64,000 bases of DNA from Parabacteroides sp. (GTDB lineage: Bacteria; Bacteroidota; Bacteroidia; Bacteroidales; Tannerellaceae): assembly GCA_017481945.1 (NCBI GenBank), contig JAFUOJ010000009.1, positions 62,001 through 126,000 of the forward strand, read 5' to 3'. Every line of letters begins with the position of its first letter. The first letter of the stretch is position 1. The notes below the pieces were generated by a model that saw only the letters and a program-made list of their open reading frames with translations, was not told the origin of the DNA and ran no database searches. The translations under genes and the position numbers were made by a program. Shown piece after piece: positions 37,741 through 46,494 of this stretch.

Positions 37741-37759
37741 TTATTTGTCAGACAAATAA
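37741..37759 (-). promoter_or_regulatory. Operator for the FadR/GntR-type nan regulator
   Basis: TTATTTGTC-A-GACAAATAA is a perfect 9-1-9 palindrome; its core TTGTCAGACAA fits the FadR-subfamily pattern TNGTNNNACNA. It overlaps the expected transcription start (a near -7 element, TTTCTTTG, lies just upstream on the minus strand), which suits steric repression. Confidence 0.75.
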
Positions 37760-37827
37760 AAGCAAAGAAATTTATTTTCGCAATAGTTCAGGCTATTTAT
37801 TTTAATAAAATAACAAGAAATATTTGC

Positions 37828-38454
37828 TTAATGCTTTAAATTGACAGGAAGAGTATCCTTAGAAAAGACAGAGTCCTTCCGAAGTAAGAGTGTATCTTTC
37901 CCAGCTGCCTGCGGATTTTGCTGGGCATATTTCTTTTTCTTTTTGATAATATCAGGAGTAGGAAGATTGTTGTAGTTTCTCCTTGTCGCGTCTCGTTTAG
38001 CATTTCGTTTATGTACACGAACCTTTTTACTGGTCATCTCTCCTACATCAAATTTCAAATTCCCATTGTCATACTTTGACATCGGATCTTTTCTCCATGA
38101 CTCAAGCATGTGCTGATAGAGTCTAAACTCTACTCCGCGTGGAGGAGTGTATAGCCAAAAGACAGCTGGAGGTAACTTCTTCAAAGCCACTTTTCGTTTA
38201 TGGATATATTCAGAGAAATCTTTTGTGGTAGGCAATGGTTCCGCCGGAGCCATTTGCATTTTAGAGGCGTCATCTAAATTAATCAACTCCCCCGATTCAA
38301 TTGCTTTTTTTGTTTCCGGATTTAACTCTAATTTTTCTTTTCCAGATAAAACATTCTGAAGCCAGATAGAATCTTTCTTTGTCCATTGTTGTGCTGATAC
38401 ATAACTTCTACCTCCCAAACAAATCAACATCCCTATAAGCAACAGCCTGTACAT
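37828..38454 (-). CDS. Secreted protein of unknown function (Bacteroidales)
   Basis: 208 residues with a signal peptide cleaved near SYVSAQ. No catalytic motif is visible. The centre has PPAVFWLYTPPRGVEFRLYQHM and the C-terminal third is strongly basic and low in complexity (IIKKKKKYAQQNP, then Lys/Asp/Thr repeats). It resembles DUF4858-type proteins of Bacteroidales from memory. Single gene between the nan operon promoter and mnmD, transcribed toward the former. Confidence 0.65.
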   Translation of the reverse strand: MYRLLLIGMLICLGGRSYVSAQQWTKKDSIWLQNVLSGKEKLELNPETKKAIESGELINLDDASKMQMAPAEPLPTTKDFSEYIHKRKVALKKLPPAVFWLYTPPRGVEFRLYQHMLESWRKDPMSKYDNGNLKFDVGEMTSKKVRVHKRNAKRDATRRNYNNLPTPDIIKKKKKYAQQNPQAAGKDTLLLRKDSVFSKDTLPVNLKH

Positions 38455-38551
38455 TTGTATTCACTTTTTGAATTACAAATATAAAGGAAATTGTTTTTGA
38501 TAAGTTTTTACATAAACAAAAACATGATAAATAAACACTATATTTGCAAAT

Positions 38552-39232
38552 ATGCAAAACAAGAGAATTCATATCAATAGAGAATTACAGGTAACAGCAG
38601 ATGGAAGCCATACGCTGTTTATACCTGAAATGGATGAACATTACCATTCAGTAAATGGGGCAATACAGGAGTCTCGACATATTTTTATTGAGGCTGGTTT
38701 ACATCAATCCAACAAAGAAGATATTACAGTCTTAGAAATCGGATTTGGAACAGGTTTAAATGCCTTTTTAACTTTATTGGAAGCTGAATCCCTTCCAATA
38801 AGAATTCATTATTATTCCATCGAACTTTATCCATTGAGTTTAGATGTAGTACAGACTTTAAACTATGGAGAACTGATCTGTTCAGAGAAGAAAGACCTTT
38901 TCTTTGCTTTACATGAAGCCCCTTGGGATCAGTCCGTAAGAATCACAAACTCTTTCGAGTTACATAAAATACAAGGAGATAGTAATCGTTGTGATTTACC
39001 CAATCCTATCGATTTGGTCTATTTTGACGCTTTTGCTCCAGATAAACAACCGGAGATGTGGAACCAAGAGATTTTTAATCGATTATATGCCAATATGTCG
39101 GAAGGAGGAATCTTAACCACTTACTGTGCAAAAGGAGTTGTTCGGCGAATGATGAAAGAGGCCGGATATACTGTAGAAAGAATACCCGGCCCTCCTGGAA
39201 AACGCGAAATGCTTCGTGCCCTTAAATTATAA
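38552..39232 (+). CDS. mnmD: MnmD-type tRNA 5-methylaminomethyl-2-thiouridine methyltransferase
   Basis: 226 residues, cytoplasmic. SAM-binding motif VLEIGFGTGLNAFLTLLEAE and the catalytic-region motif DLVYFDAFAPDKQPEMWNQE are the hallmarks of the MnmC methyltransferase domain (DUF752) standing alone without the oxidase half. It would methylate the wobble uridine of certain tRNAs. A -7-like TATATTTG lies at 38539-38546, six bp upstream of the start. The gene overlaps the convergent trxA 3' end by 6 bp. Confidence 0.9.
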   Translation: MQNKRIHINRELQVTADGSHTLFIPEMDEHYHSVNGAIQESRHIFIEAGLHQSNKEDITVLEIGFGTGLNAFLTLLEAESLPIRIHYYSIELYPLSLDVVQTLNYGELICSEKKDLFFALHEAPWDQSVRITNSFELHKIQGDSNRCDLPNPIDLVYFDAFAPDKQPEMWNQEIFNRLYANMSEGGILTTYCAKGVVRRMMKEAGYTVERIPGPPGKREMLRALKL

Positions 39233-39541
39233 AAGAGCATTAATCTTGGCAACAAATGTTGCTTTTGGTGCCGCACCAACCTGTTTATCTACAACCTGAC
39301 CGTCTTTGAAGAAAAGAACGGTTGGGATGTTGCGAATACCAAATTGTGCAACCACATCATTATTGTTGTCTACATCCATTTTACCAATTGTCACACGGCC
39401 TTCATATTCGGTTGCCAATTCATCAATGATCGGAGCAACCATGCGGCAGGGACCACACCATTCTGCCCAAAAATCGAGAACCATAGGCTTACCAGAGTTT
39501 ACCAACTCTTCAAAATTTGCATCTGTAATTTGTAGTGCCAT
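39227..39541 (-). CDS. trxA: Thioredoxin
   Basis: 104 residues: FWAEWCGPCRMVAPIIDEL holds the active-site CGPC, followed by KMDVDNNNDVVAQFGIRNIPTVLFFKDG with the cis-proline. Cytoplasmic disulfide reductase. Transcribed from its own promoter, located in the gap to dnaE. Its stop overlaps the end of mnmD on the other strand. Confidence 0.96.
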   Translation of the reverse strand: MALQITDANFEELVNSGKPMVLDFWAEWCGPCRMVAPIIDELATEYEGRVTIGKMDVDNNNDVVAQFGIRNIPTVLFFKDGQVVDKQVGAAPKATFVAKINALL

Positions 39542-39588
39542 TTCTATATTTGATTTTATAATTTATAATCCATTGAATTTTTCCTTGC

Positions 39589-39620
39589 CAAAAATACAAA
39601 TTCTTTCTACGCTGTACAAA
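39589..39620 (-). promoter_or_regulatory. Promoter of trxA
   Basis: Minus strand: TTTG (39620-39617), exactly 20 bp, then TATTTTTG (39596-39589), a perfect Bacteroidetes promoter just after the dnaE stop. Transcription would begin about 40 bp before trxA. Confidence 0.8.
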
Positions 39621-39621
39621 T

Positions 39622-42600
39622 TTAACCGTTAATTTTAAAATCTATACTTTCATTTGCCTGAAGGAATTCCACCAGATTGCGCGTGACATTGAGTCTAATG
39701 TTTTGTGAGAAAAAGTTCTGCGTCACATTATGCTCGCTATCAACGACTTTAAAATATAACAAGCTTTGCCCCGGATTGTTTTTTATCAACGTTGAAAGCT
39801 CATTAATTGTCGGTTCATCCAAATCATGAATAGGAACCGTAATACTGATCTTTTCAATCAAATGATCTTTTTCATCTTGTAAAAGTTGAATGGATCCAAT
39901 AGACAGACTTAACCGACCGGAGTTATAACGATCTTCTACTCTGGCCTTGACCAATAGATACATTCCCAGCTTACCGTATTTACTATAGTCGATATAATCT
40001 TTTCCAAATAAAGCTAATTCTCCACTACCCGTAAAGTCTTCTATCTTAATAATTCCATAAGGATTTCCCTTTTTAGACATTCCTTCTCTGAAATCGGTCA
40101 CAATACCACCAAATAGAAGTTCTTTTCCGACCAAACTTTCTTTATCGTTGAGTTCGACCATTCCTGTATTACATACGTATGTCAGAATGATACGATAGTC
40201 ATCCAAGGGGTGAGCTGAAAGATAGATTCCAACTAAATCCTTCTCTTTATTCAGTCGTTCCAAATCACTCCAACGATCACACTGAGGTATCTCCGGTTTA
40301 GCGATAGCAACAAATGTATCCCCACCAAATAAAGAGTTGGTGGCTGTGATTTTATCCATTTGGTATTTATTACCATAACGGACTAATGTTTCAAGGAACT
40401 GTTCTCCTTTTCCTGTTTCAGCAAAAAACTGCTCACGTTGGATATTAAAGTTATCAAAAGCTCCAGCTAAAGCCAATGATTCAATATTCTTCTTGTTGCA
40501 AGCTGTCAAATTAGCCCGTTCAACAAAGTCAAAGATACTTTGGAACGGCCCATTCTTTTTCCGTTCATCAATAATATTTTGAACTGCTGCTTCTCCCACT
40601 CCTTTGACTGCCCCCAAACCGAAACGAATGTTCTTGTTTTTATCTACACTGAATTTCAAGATTGATTCATTCACATCCGGTCCGAGAACCTGAATACCCA
40701 TCGCTTTACATTCATCCATGAACTTGGTTATATCCACAATATTGGATAAACTTCGACTCAGTACTGCCGCCATATATTCAGACGGGAAGTTAGCTTTCAA
40801 ATAGGCCGTTTGATAAGCCACCCAAGAATAGCAAGTCGCATGACTCTTATTAAAAGCATAAGACGCAAACTTTTCCCAGTCTGCCCAAATTTTATTCAGC
40901 GTCTCTTCTTTATAACCGTTTGTTTGTCCACCTGCCATGAATTTTCCTTTCAGGTGGTTCATCTTATCGATCAACTTCTTCCCCATAGCCTTACGGAGCG
41001 CGTCACTTTCTCCACGAGTAAAGTTCGCCAATAAACGAGAGAGAAGCATGACCTGTTCCTGATAAACGGTAATACCATACGTATCTTTCAAGTAACGTTC
41101 CATGACTGGAATATCATACTTGATTTCCTCTTTCCCCTGTTTACGAGCAATAAAAGAGGGTATGTAATCCATCGGTCCCGGACGATAGAGTGCATTCATG
41201 GCAATCAAGTCTTCGAACTTGGAAGGCTGTAACTCCTTCAAATATTTCTGCATACCAGCCGATTCAAACTGGAATGTTCCAGTTGTTTTTCCCTCGCAAT
41301 ACAGTTGATAAGTAGCAGGATCTTCCAAACTGATATGATCAATATCTAAATCCTGTCCGGTAGTCAATTTGATGTTTTCAATGGCCTCTTTGATAATGGA
41401 TAATGTTTTTAGTCCCAAAAAGTCCATTTTGATCAATCCGGTCTCTTCAATAACAGCTCCTTCGTATTGAGTAACCAACATCTCCTCTCCCGTATCCTTA
41501 TCTTTCGCGGTACTGACTGGAACCACATCAGATATATCATACCGCCCAATGATGACACCGCAAGCATGTACACCCGTATTACGCACATTTCCTTCCAGCA
41601 TTTGTGCGTATTTCAATGTATCACGAGCCAACGGGTCATTTCCGGTTGCCGCCTCTTTTAGTTCGGGAACGTAATTGATAGCGTCCTTTAATTTAAATTT
41701 CTTCATGTCCGGAATCTTATCCGGAACCAATTTTGCTAAACGATTGGATTCGGGTAGTGGTAATTTCTGAACACGGGCAACATCTTTAATCGCAGATTTT
41801 GTTGCCATTGTTCCATACGTAATAATATGGGCTACTCGCTCCGCTCCATATTTATCCGTAACCCAACGCAGTACTTCCCCACGTCCATCATCATCAAAGT
41901 CCGTATCAATATCCGGTAAAGAGATACGATCCGGATTTAAGAAACGCTCAAACAGCAAATCATATTTTATAGGGTCAATCTTTGTAATCCCTAAACAATA
42001 AGCGACGGCTGACCCAGCCGCAGAACCACGCCCCGGACCTACCGAAACTCCTAACTCCTCACGAGCAGCTCGAATAAAATCCTGCACAATCAAGAAATAC
42101 CCCGGAAATCCCATCGTCTTCATGATGTGTAGCTCAAAGTTCAGACGCTCTTTAACCTCTTCCGTTAGATTTTCCCCATAACAGATTTTAGCTCCATCAT
42201 AGGTAATTTTTTTCAGATAGTCAGCTTCCAATTTGATACGGTAAAGCTTCTCGTAGCCTCCTAACTTTTTAATTTTATCATGTGCAGCCTCTTCACTCAA
42301 CACAACGTTCCCATTTTCGTCCTGAGTAAACTCGTCAAACAAATCCTTTTCGGTCAATTTTTGACGATATTCCTCTTCTGTTCCGAACTCTTCCGGGATA
42401 GCGAATGTCGGCATAATAGGTCCGTGATCAATAGAATAGAATTCTACTTTATCAGCAATTTCAAGTGTATTACTCAATGCTTCAGGAACATCAGAAAAGA
42501 TGGCATTCATCTCTGCCGTTGTCTTCATCCATTCCTGTTTGGTGTAACGCATACGGTTTGGATCATCCAAATCTTTTCCTGTACTTAGACAGATCAAACG

Positions 42601-43422
42601 ATCATGTGCTTCTGCATCTTCCGCATTGGTAAAATGAACATCGTTGGTCGCAATGACTTTAATATTATGTTTTTTCGCCAGTTCTAAAATAGCTTTATTG
42701 GCTGTTATTTGATGAGGATATACATCCTGCGCTGCAGATGGATCATGTGTCTCATGTCGCTGTATCTCCAAATAGTAATCTTCTCCAAATAAATTCTTAA
42801 ACCACAGAATCGATTCTTCGGCTTTATCTAATCGTCCGTTAAGAATATGTTGAGGTATTTCTCCACCAAGACAAGCCGAACAGATAATCAAATCTTCGTG
42901 ATATTTTTCTAACAACTCCTTGTCAATACGCGGACGTCCGTAAAAACCTTCTGTCCAAGACAATGAAACCATTTTGATCAGATTCTTATATCCATTCAGG
43001 TTTTTAGCCAACACAATCAAGTGCCAACCACTACGGTCATCTTGTGAAGCGAGTTTACTATGTCGCCCATTACGGGCACAATAGCACTCACAGCCAATAA
43101 TGGGTTTGAATATCTTTTTCTTCTCTTCCTCAATTTTAATCGGGATTTCCTCCAGACGAGCTTGTTCTTCAACCGTTAGCTCAGGTTTACTTTTTAATTC
43201 TTTCAACTCCTTTTCATAATCTTTGATCGCCCCTTTCGGTTTTCCATTCTTTTTAGAAACCTTGTTGAAGAATTCTTTAATCCCGAACATAACCCCGTGG
43301 TCTGTTACGGCAATCGCTGGCATACCATCCTTTTGCGCTTTTTCAATTAAAGCGTCAATAGAGGCTTGCCCATCCAGTAAAGAATACTGTGTATGTACGT
43401 GTAAATGAATGAACGGTTCCAT
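39622..43422 (-). CDS. dnaE: DNA polymerase III alpha subunit
   Basis: 1266 residues, the replicative polymerase. N-terminal PHP domain (FIHLHVHTQYSLLDG, AVTDHGVMFG), palm with catalytic aspartates in RISLPDIDTDFDDDGR, FLIVQDFIRAAREELGVSVGPGRGSAAGS, the fingers region (RPGPMDYIPSF, YQEQVMLLS), an HhH motif (GLGAVKGVGEAAVQNI) and the OB-fold near 1060-1140 (GGIVTDFREGMSKKGNPYGIIKIEDF). Length is usual for Bacteroidetes DnaE. A near -7 TATCTTTA lies at 43460-43453 on the minus strand. Confidence 0.97.
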   Translation of the reverse strand: MEPFIHLHVHTQYSLLDGQASIDALIEKAQKDGMPAIAVTDHGVMFGIKEFFNKVSKKNGKPKGAIKDYEKELKELKSKPELTVEEQARLEEIPIKIEEEKKKIFKPIIGCECYCARNGRHSKLASQDDRSGWHLIVLAKNLNGYKNLIKMVSLSWTEGFYGRPRIDKELLEKYHEDLIICSACLGGEIPQHILNGRLDKAEESILWFKNLFGEDYYLEIQRHETHDPSAAQDVYPHQITANKAILELAKKHNIKVIATNDVHFTNAEDAEAHDRLICLSTGKDLDDPNRMRYTKQEWMKTTAEMNAIFSDVPEALSNTLEIADKVEFYSIDHGPIMPTFAIPEEFGTEEEYRQKLTEKDLFDEFTQDENGNVVLSEEAAHDKIKKLGGYEKLYRIKLEADYLKKITYDGAKICYGENLTEEVKERLNFELHIMKTMGFPGYFLIVQDFIRAAREELGVSVGPGRGSAAGSAVAYCLGITKIDPIKYDLLFERFLNPDRISLPDIDTDFDDDGRGEVLRWVTDKYGAERVAHIITYGTMATKSAIKDVARVQKLPLPESNRLAKLVPDKIPDMKKFKLKDAINYVPELKEAATGNDPLARDTLKYAQMLEGNVRNTGVHACGVIIGRYDISDVVPVSTAKDKDTGEEMLVTQYEGAVIEETGLIKMDFLGLKTLSIIKEAIENIKLTTGQDLDIDHISLEDPATYQLYCEGKTTGTFQFESAGMQKYLKELQPSKFEDLIAMNALYRPGPMDYIPSFIARKQGKEEIKYDIPVMERYLKDTYGITVYQEQVMLLSRLLANFTRGESDALRKAMGKKLIDKMNHLKGKFMAGGQTNGYKEETLNKIWADWEKFASYAFNKSHATCYSWVAYQTAYLKANFPSEYMAAVLSRSLSNIVDITKFMDECKAMGIQVLGPDVNESILKFSVDKNKNIRFGLGAVKGVGEAAVQNIIDERKKNGPFQSIFDFVERANLTACNKKNIESLALAGAFDNFNIQREQFFAETGKGEQFLETLVRYGNKYQMDKITATNSLFGGDTFVAIAKPEIPQCDRWSDLERLNKEKDLVGIYLSAHPLDDYRIILTYVCNTGMVELNDKESLVGKELLFGGIVTDFREGMSKKGNPYGIIKIEDFTGSGELALFGKDYIDYSKYGKLGMYLLVKARVEDRYNSGRLSLSIGSIQLLQDEKDHLIEKISITVPIHDLDEPTINELSTLIKNNPGQSLLYFKVVDSEHNVTQNFFSQNIRLNVTRNLVEFLQANESIDFKING

Positions 43423-43515
43423 GATAAAACTTGTACAAACTTATTTCAGCCTATAAAGATACAGCTTATTTTATTAATTTATTCCATTCATTTCTGTATT
43501 ACGAAGGAAAAATTC

Positions 43516-43523
43516 TATCTTTG
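43516..43523 (+). promoter_or_regulatory. -7 promoter element for the barrel gene
   Basis: TATCTTTG, exact consensus, 26 bp upstream of the start at 43550. The -33 region is weak (TTTC). Confidence 0.55.
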
Positions 43524-43549
43524 TTCCTAAGAACGTAAAGATTAGCAGT

Positions 43550-44179
43550 ATGAAGAAAATTGTATGTATAGTCTTTTTGACGATGTTGATGGTTGTTCCG
43601 GTAATGGCTCAAGTAACATTTGGAGCACGAGTAGGAGGTGCTTACTCCTGTTTAGTACAAAAAGTGGAGGGAATGTATGAAGCCGGAGCACGTTTCGGAT
43701 TCAGTGTAGCCGGTCTTGTTGATATACCTTTATATAAAAGACTTTCTTTGCGTCCGGAGGTCGCTTTTGTTCATCAAGGAGGTTCTTTCATCTCTAATTA
43801 CCAAGTCGATGGTGCTAAGAACTCTCTGTATAAATGTCGTTACCACTCTATTCAAATCCCGGTAAACTTAGCCTACACTTTTGTTATAAAAGATGTACAA
43901 TTAGGAGTCTTTGCGGGACCAGCTCTTGATTTCTCTCTGTTTGGAAAGATGAAAACCGAGAATCAAAACGTAGACATTCAATTTGGTCAAACCGAAGAGG
44001 CCGATTTAAAATCATTTGATTTAGGTGTAAGCGTTGGTTTACGAGTCGATTACAGACGTTATTTCTTCTCTGTAGGTGCAATTTGCGGTACCTTAGATCG
44101 CCGTTCCGTAAAACAGGAAGGCGAATCCTCTCTCTATCAGAACAATGTAACACTTTCTGTCGGATATATGTTCCGATAA
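43550..44179 (+). CDS. Small outer-membrane beta-barrel (porin-like) protein
   Basis: 209 residues. Signal peptide cleaved near PVMAQ, then alternating strands (VTFGARVGGAYSCLV, LRPEVAFVHQGG, YHSIQIPVNLAYTF, LGVSVGLRVDYRRYFFSVG) and a terminal VTLSVGYMFR ending near an aromatic residue, typical of the eight-stranded OMP_b-brl family. No enzymatic motif. Single gene with its own -7 element, followed by a repeat region. Confidence 0.85.
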   Translation: MKKIVCIVFLTMLMVVPVMAQVTFGARVGGAYSCLVQKVEGMYEAGARFGFSVAGLVDIPLYKRLSLRPEVAFVHQGGSFISNYQVDGAKNSLYKCRYHSIQIPVNLAYTFVIKDVQLGVFAGPALDFSLFGKMKTENQNVDIQFGQTEEADLKSFDLGVSVGLRVDYRRYFFSVGAICGTLDRRSVKQEGESSLYQNNVTLSVGYMFR

Positions 44180-44182
44180 ATT

Positions 44183-44300
44183 TGCCTGTCGACAATTGTC
44201 AGCAGGCCTGCCGACAGCTGTCAATAAGTTTGCCGACAATCATCGACAAGTCTGCCGACATATGTCGGCAAGCAATCTTTTGCCGGAAAGATTAGGCTAC
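44183..44300. repeat. Cluster of TGCCGACA palindromic repeats
   Basis: TGCC-type units start at 44183, 44209, 44231, 44253 and 44281. TGCCGACATATGTCGGCA (44253-44270) is a perfect 18-bp palindrome, GACAGCTGTC (44213-44222) a perfect 10-bp one, and the others are decayed versions. The spacing is 22 bp in the middle. The rest of 44180-44454 holds no gene. It is GC-rich compared with the surroundings. A related motif lies at 13315-13385. Confidence 0.7.
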
Positions 44301-44413
44301 CAGGCGACAAATGCTCATTACCCGGCAACTAATTACAATTAGCAGGACTTTATTTTATATTTCAATACATAGAAACTTCATAAACCATACTTTTCTACCT
44401 ATCAGATAAATGG

Positions 44414-44421
44414 TATCTTTG
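44414..44421 (+). promoter_or_regulatory. -7 promoter element for the first cluster II propeller
   Basis: TATCTTTG, exact consensus, 33 bp upstream of the start codon, with TTTT 19 bp upstream as a weak -33. Confidence 0.55.
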
Positions 44422-44454
44422 TTGCATTAATCAATATTGAGATCTTGTTAAAAT

Positions 44455-45534
44455 ATGAACAACACTATACAAAGCTTTAAAATATTTATCAGTTTCTTTT
44501 TGTTATTTTTATGCACTTCTTGTGAAACTAAAAACGTCAAAGACATTCCTTTTAATCAATTTAAAGACGTTTATCAAGTCTATGGGAAAAAGTTGAATGT
44601 AGATACTTATAAATTTAACACGTACGGGAAAATGCTATTGTTTGAAAAAGAGGAATATATTATCAGAGAAAACTTCAAATCAGAGTCTTTAATTGATAAA
44701 ATCTATTACACAAAAGACAGTCTTGTTTCTTTAGTTAAATTTGGACAAGGTCCTAATGAAAATCTCTCTTCTCGCATAATACAAAAACATTCCGATACAT
44801 GTTTTTCTATTTTTGACAGGAAAAGAAAAACTATTTTTTTTAAAGATATATCAGGAAACACTTTATTTGAATCTAAATTTTCAGAACTGTTTTTTTCTGC
44901 TATACAAACCAATGATGGTTATTTGGCTACAGGGATTTTTGATAAACAGAATAAGCACCGATATATATTATACGATCAAAAAGGGAATAAAATTCAATCA
45001 TTTGGATACTATCCACAAGAAGAAGAGGAAATTGATATCACCAGTAAAAATTTAGCTTATCAAGGGAGTTTAGTATATAACAAGACCCTGAACAGATTTC
45101 TTTCTACTACAAATAACGGATGTGTATTAGAACTTTATCAATTAGGAGAAAAACCATATTTGATACAAGGTTACTATGATATTCTTCCGGTATATGCACC
45201 TCATAAAACTAAAAAGATTGACGGTGTTCGATATGGAGACGATAACCAATGTGGTTATATAGATCTTTATGCTACAGAACAATATGTTTATGGATTGTAT
45301 TCCGGGAAAAAATTAGAAAACCGAACAACACAAGGACTCGTGGATGCAATACAAACAAATCATATACTTATTTACGACTGGAACGGGAACTGCGTTTGTC
45401 GTTTAGTAACAGATAAACCCTTATTTAATATCTGTGTGTCTCAAGACAATCAAGAGTTAATTGCCTTGGGTTGGGAGGATGACTATTATTTGTATTCTTT
45501 TGATTTATCAGAAGTGAATCTATCAAATAATTAA
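44455..45534 (+). CDS. 6-bladed beta-propeller lipoprotein (BF3164 type), cluster II
   Basis: 359 residues, lipobox LCTSC (Cys23). Landmarks are SLVKFGQGPNENLSSRII after blade 1, LYDQKGNKIQSFGYYPQEEE, and the last-blade motif IYDWNGNCVCRLVTDKPLFNICV. By position it is the counterpart of the propeller at 17341-18444 in the mirrored cluster I, though sequence similarity is low. Has its own -7 element. Envelope location is clear; the ligand is unknown. Confidence 0.82.
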   Translation: MNNTIQSFKIFISFFLLFLCTSCETKNVKDIPFNQFKDVYQVYGKKLNVDTYKFNTYGKMLLFEKEEYIIRENFKSESLIDKIYYTKDSLVSLVKFGQGPNENLSSRIIQKHSDTCFSIFDRKRKTIFFKDISGNTLFESKFSELFFSAIQTNDGYLATGIFDKQNKHRYILYDQKGNKIQSFGYYPQEEEEIDITSKNLAYQGSLVYNKTLNRFLSTTNNGCVLELYQLGEKPYLIQGYYDILPVYAPHKTKKIDGVRYGDDNQCGYIDLYATEQYVYGLYSGKKLENRTTQGLVDAIQTNHILIYDWNGNCVCRLVTDKPLFNICVSQDNQELIALGWEDDYYLYSFDLSEVNLSNN

Positions 45535-45669
45535 AAATGTCAGCCTAATACTCCCATTCTCATATTTTAACACATACGATTCCTAATATTTCGAATTTAA
45601 AAATTAACTTTGTAAAATATCCCTAAAACGGATACAATACACACTTTTATAACAAAAACATCTAATAAC

Positions 45670-46278
45670 ATGAAACTATATTATATCTATTTTCTATTTA
45701 TTTTTATACTTTTTTCTTGTAAAAAAGAAAATAATACGACTCAATCCCCCAAAGAATACAACTATAATTTATTATCTTCTGGGAAAATAAAAAGCTTTCC
45801 TTTAAATTCAGATACAAAATACAATCCATTTTATTTATATGTATTTGAAGATGAAAACAAGAGGAATATTTTATCGTTCCTTAATTATAATTCAAATCAA
45901 ATCTTATTTTATGATTTTGACACCAATAAACATATTCTTAAAGTGGATTTTGAAAGAGAAGGACCCAATGGCATAAACGCTATTTCAGGATATTATATTC
46001 AAGACTTTAATAACATCTATCTTTCATCATACAGCTATACAGGGTTAATCAAAGTAGATACAGCAAAACATATTATACAAAAAATACCTTATGGAACAAC
46101 GGATAGTGGATACAAAATTATACCCTCTTATACAGCCTCTTCTCATCCATACGTTCCCCCTATCATTATGAATGATAAAATCTATATAACTCAACCGGCC
46201 GTTGCACATATTCATCCTATTAAGGAGACACCTTTATCTGTCATAATTGATTCGAACAAAAACAACTTACTGTTGTAG
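45670..46278 (+). CDS. Truncated DUF4221-like propeller lipoprotein
   Basis: 202 residues, about half of the usual 370-400. Lipobox LFSC (Cys17), then ILSFLNYNSNQILFYDFDTNKHI and VDFEREGPNGINAISGYYIQDFNNIY, which look like the N-terminal half of DUF4221 lipoproteins. The reading frame ends just after IIDSNK at a junction with the remnant of a different propeller gene. Probably non-functional. It holds the place that an intact propeller (16270-17328) has in cluster I. Confidence 0.7.
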   Translation: MKLYYIYFLFIFILFSCKKENNTTQSPKEYNYNLLSSGKIKSFPLNSDTKYNPFYLYVFEDENKRNILSFLNYNSNQILFYDFDTNKHILKVDFEREGPNGINAISGYYIQDFNNIYLSSYSYTGLIKVDTAKHIIQKIPYGTTDSGYKIIPSYTASSHPYVPPIIMNDKIYITQPAVAHIHPIKETPLSVIIDSNKNNLLL

Positions 46279-46494
46279 ACATAGAAAAAGACAACGAGAT
46301 AAGTCGAATAGCAAATCAAGGAGATGGTCCCAATGAATTTTTACAAATACGTGATATAGCCCTATTTTTTATAGTTTACCAAGACTATAAAAAGATCTCC
46401 ATCTTGTATAAAAATGGCAAGGGAATGAGGTTGCATTTCTAAAATAGAAACGGCTAATACTCCATGTAGATCCGATAACTAAAAGAATTATAGA
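46264..46494 (+). pseudogene. Remnant of a second propeller gene
   Basis: Past the stop of the truncated gene, another frame reads QLTVVDIEKDNEISR then IANQGDGPNEFLQIRDIAL, the blade-1 landmark of TolB-like propellers. After an internal deletion a third frame gives KWQGNEVAFLK, a stop, then KRLILHVDPITKRIID, the usual last blade. So the start and end of one propeller gene survive with the middle lost and frames broken. Its tail reaches into the 3' end of the regulator gene on the other strand. Confidence 0.65.

Noticed and set aside
43884..44195. Minus-strand ORF of 103 codons within the barrel gene
   Set aside because: It is a shadow of the well-supported plus-strand gene, with an Arg/Leu-rich random composition.
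44183..44300. CRISPR array
   Set aside because: Units are unequal, palindromic and only 22-28 bp apart with no distinct spacers, and no cas genes are nearby.
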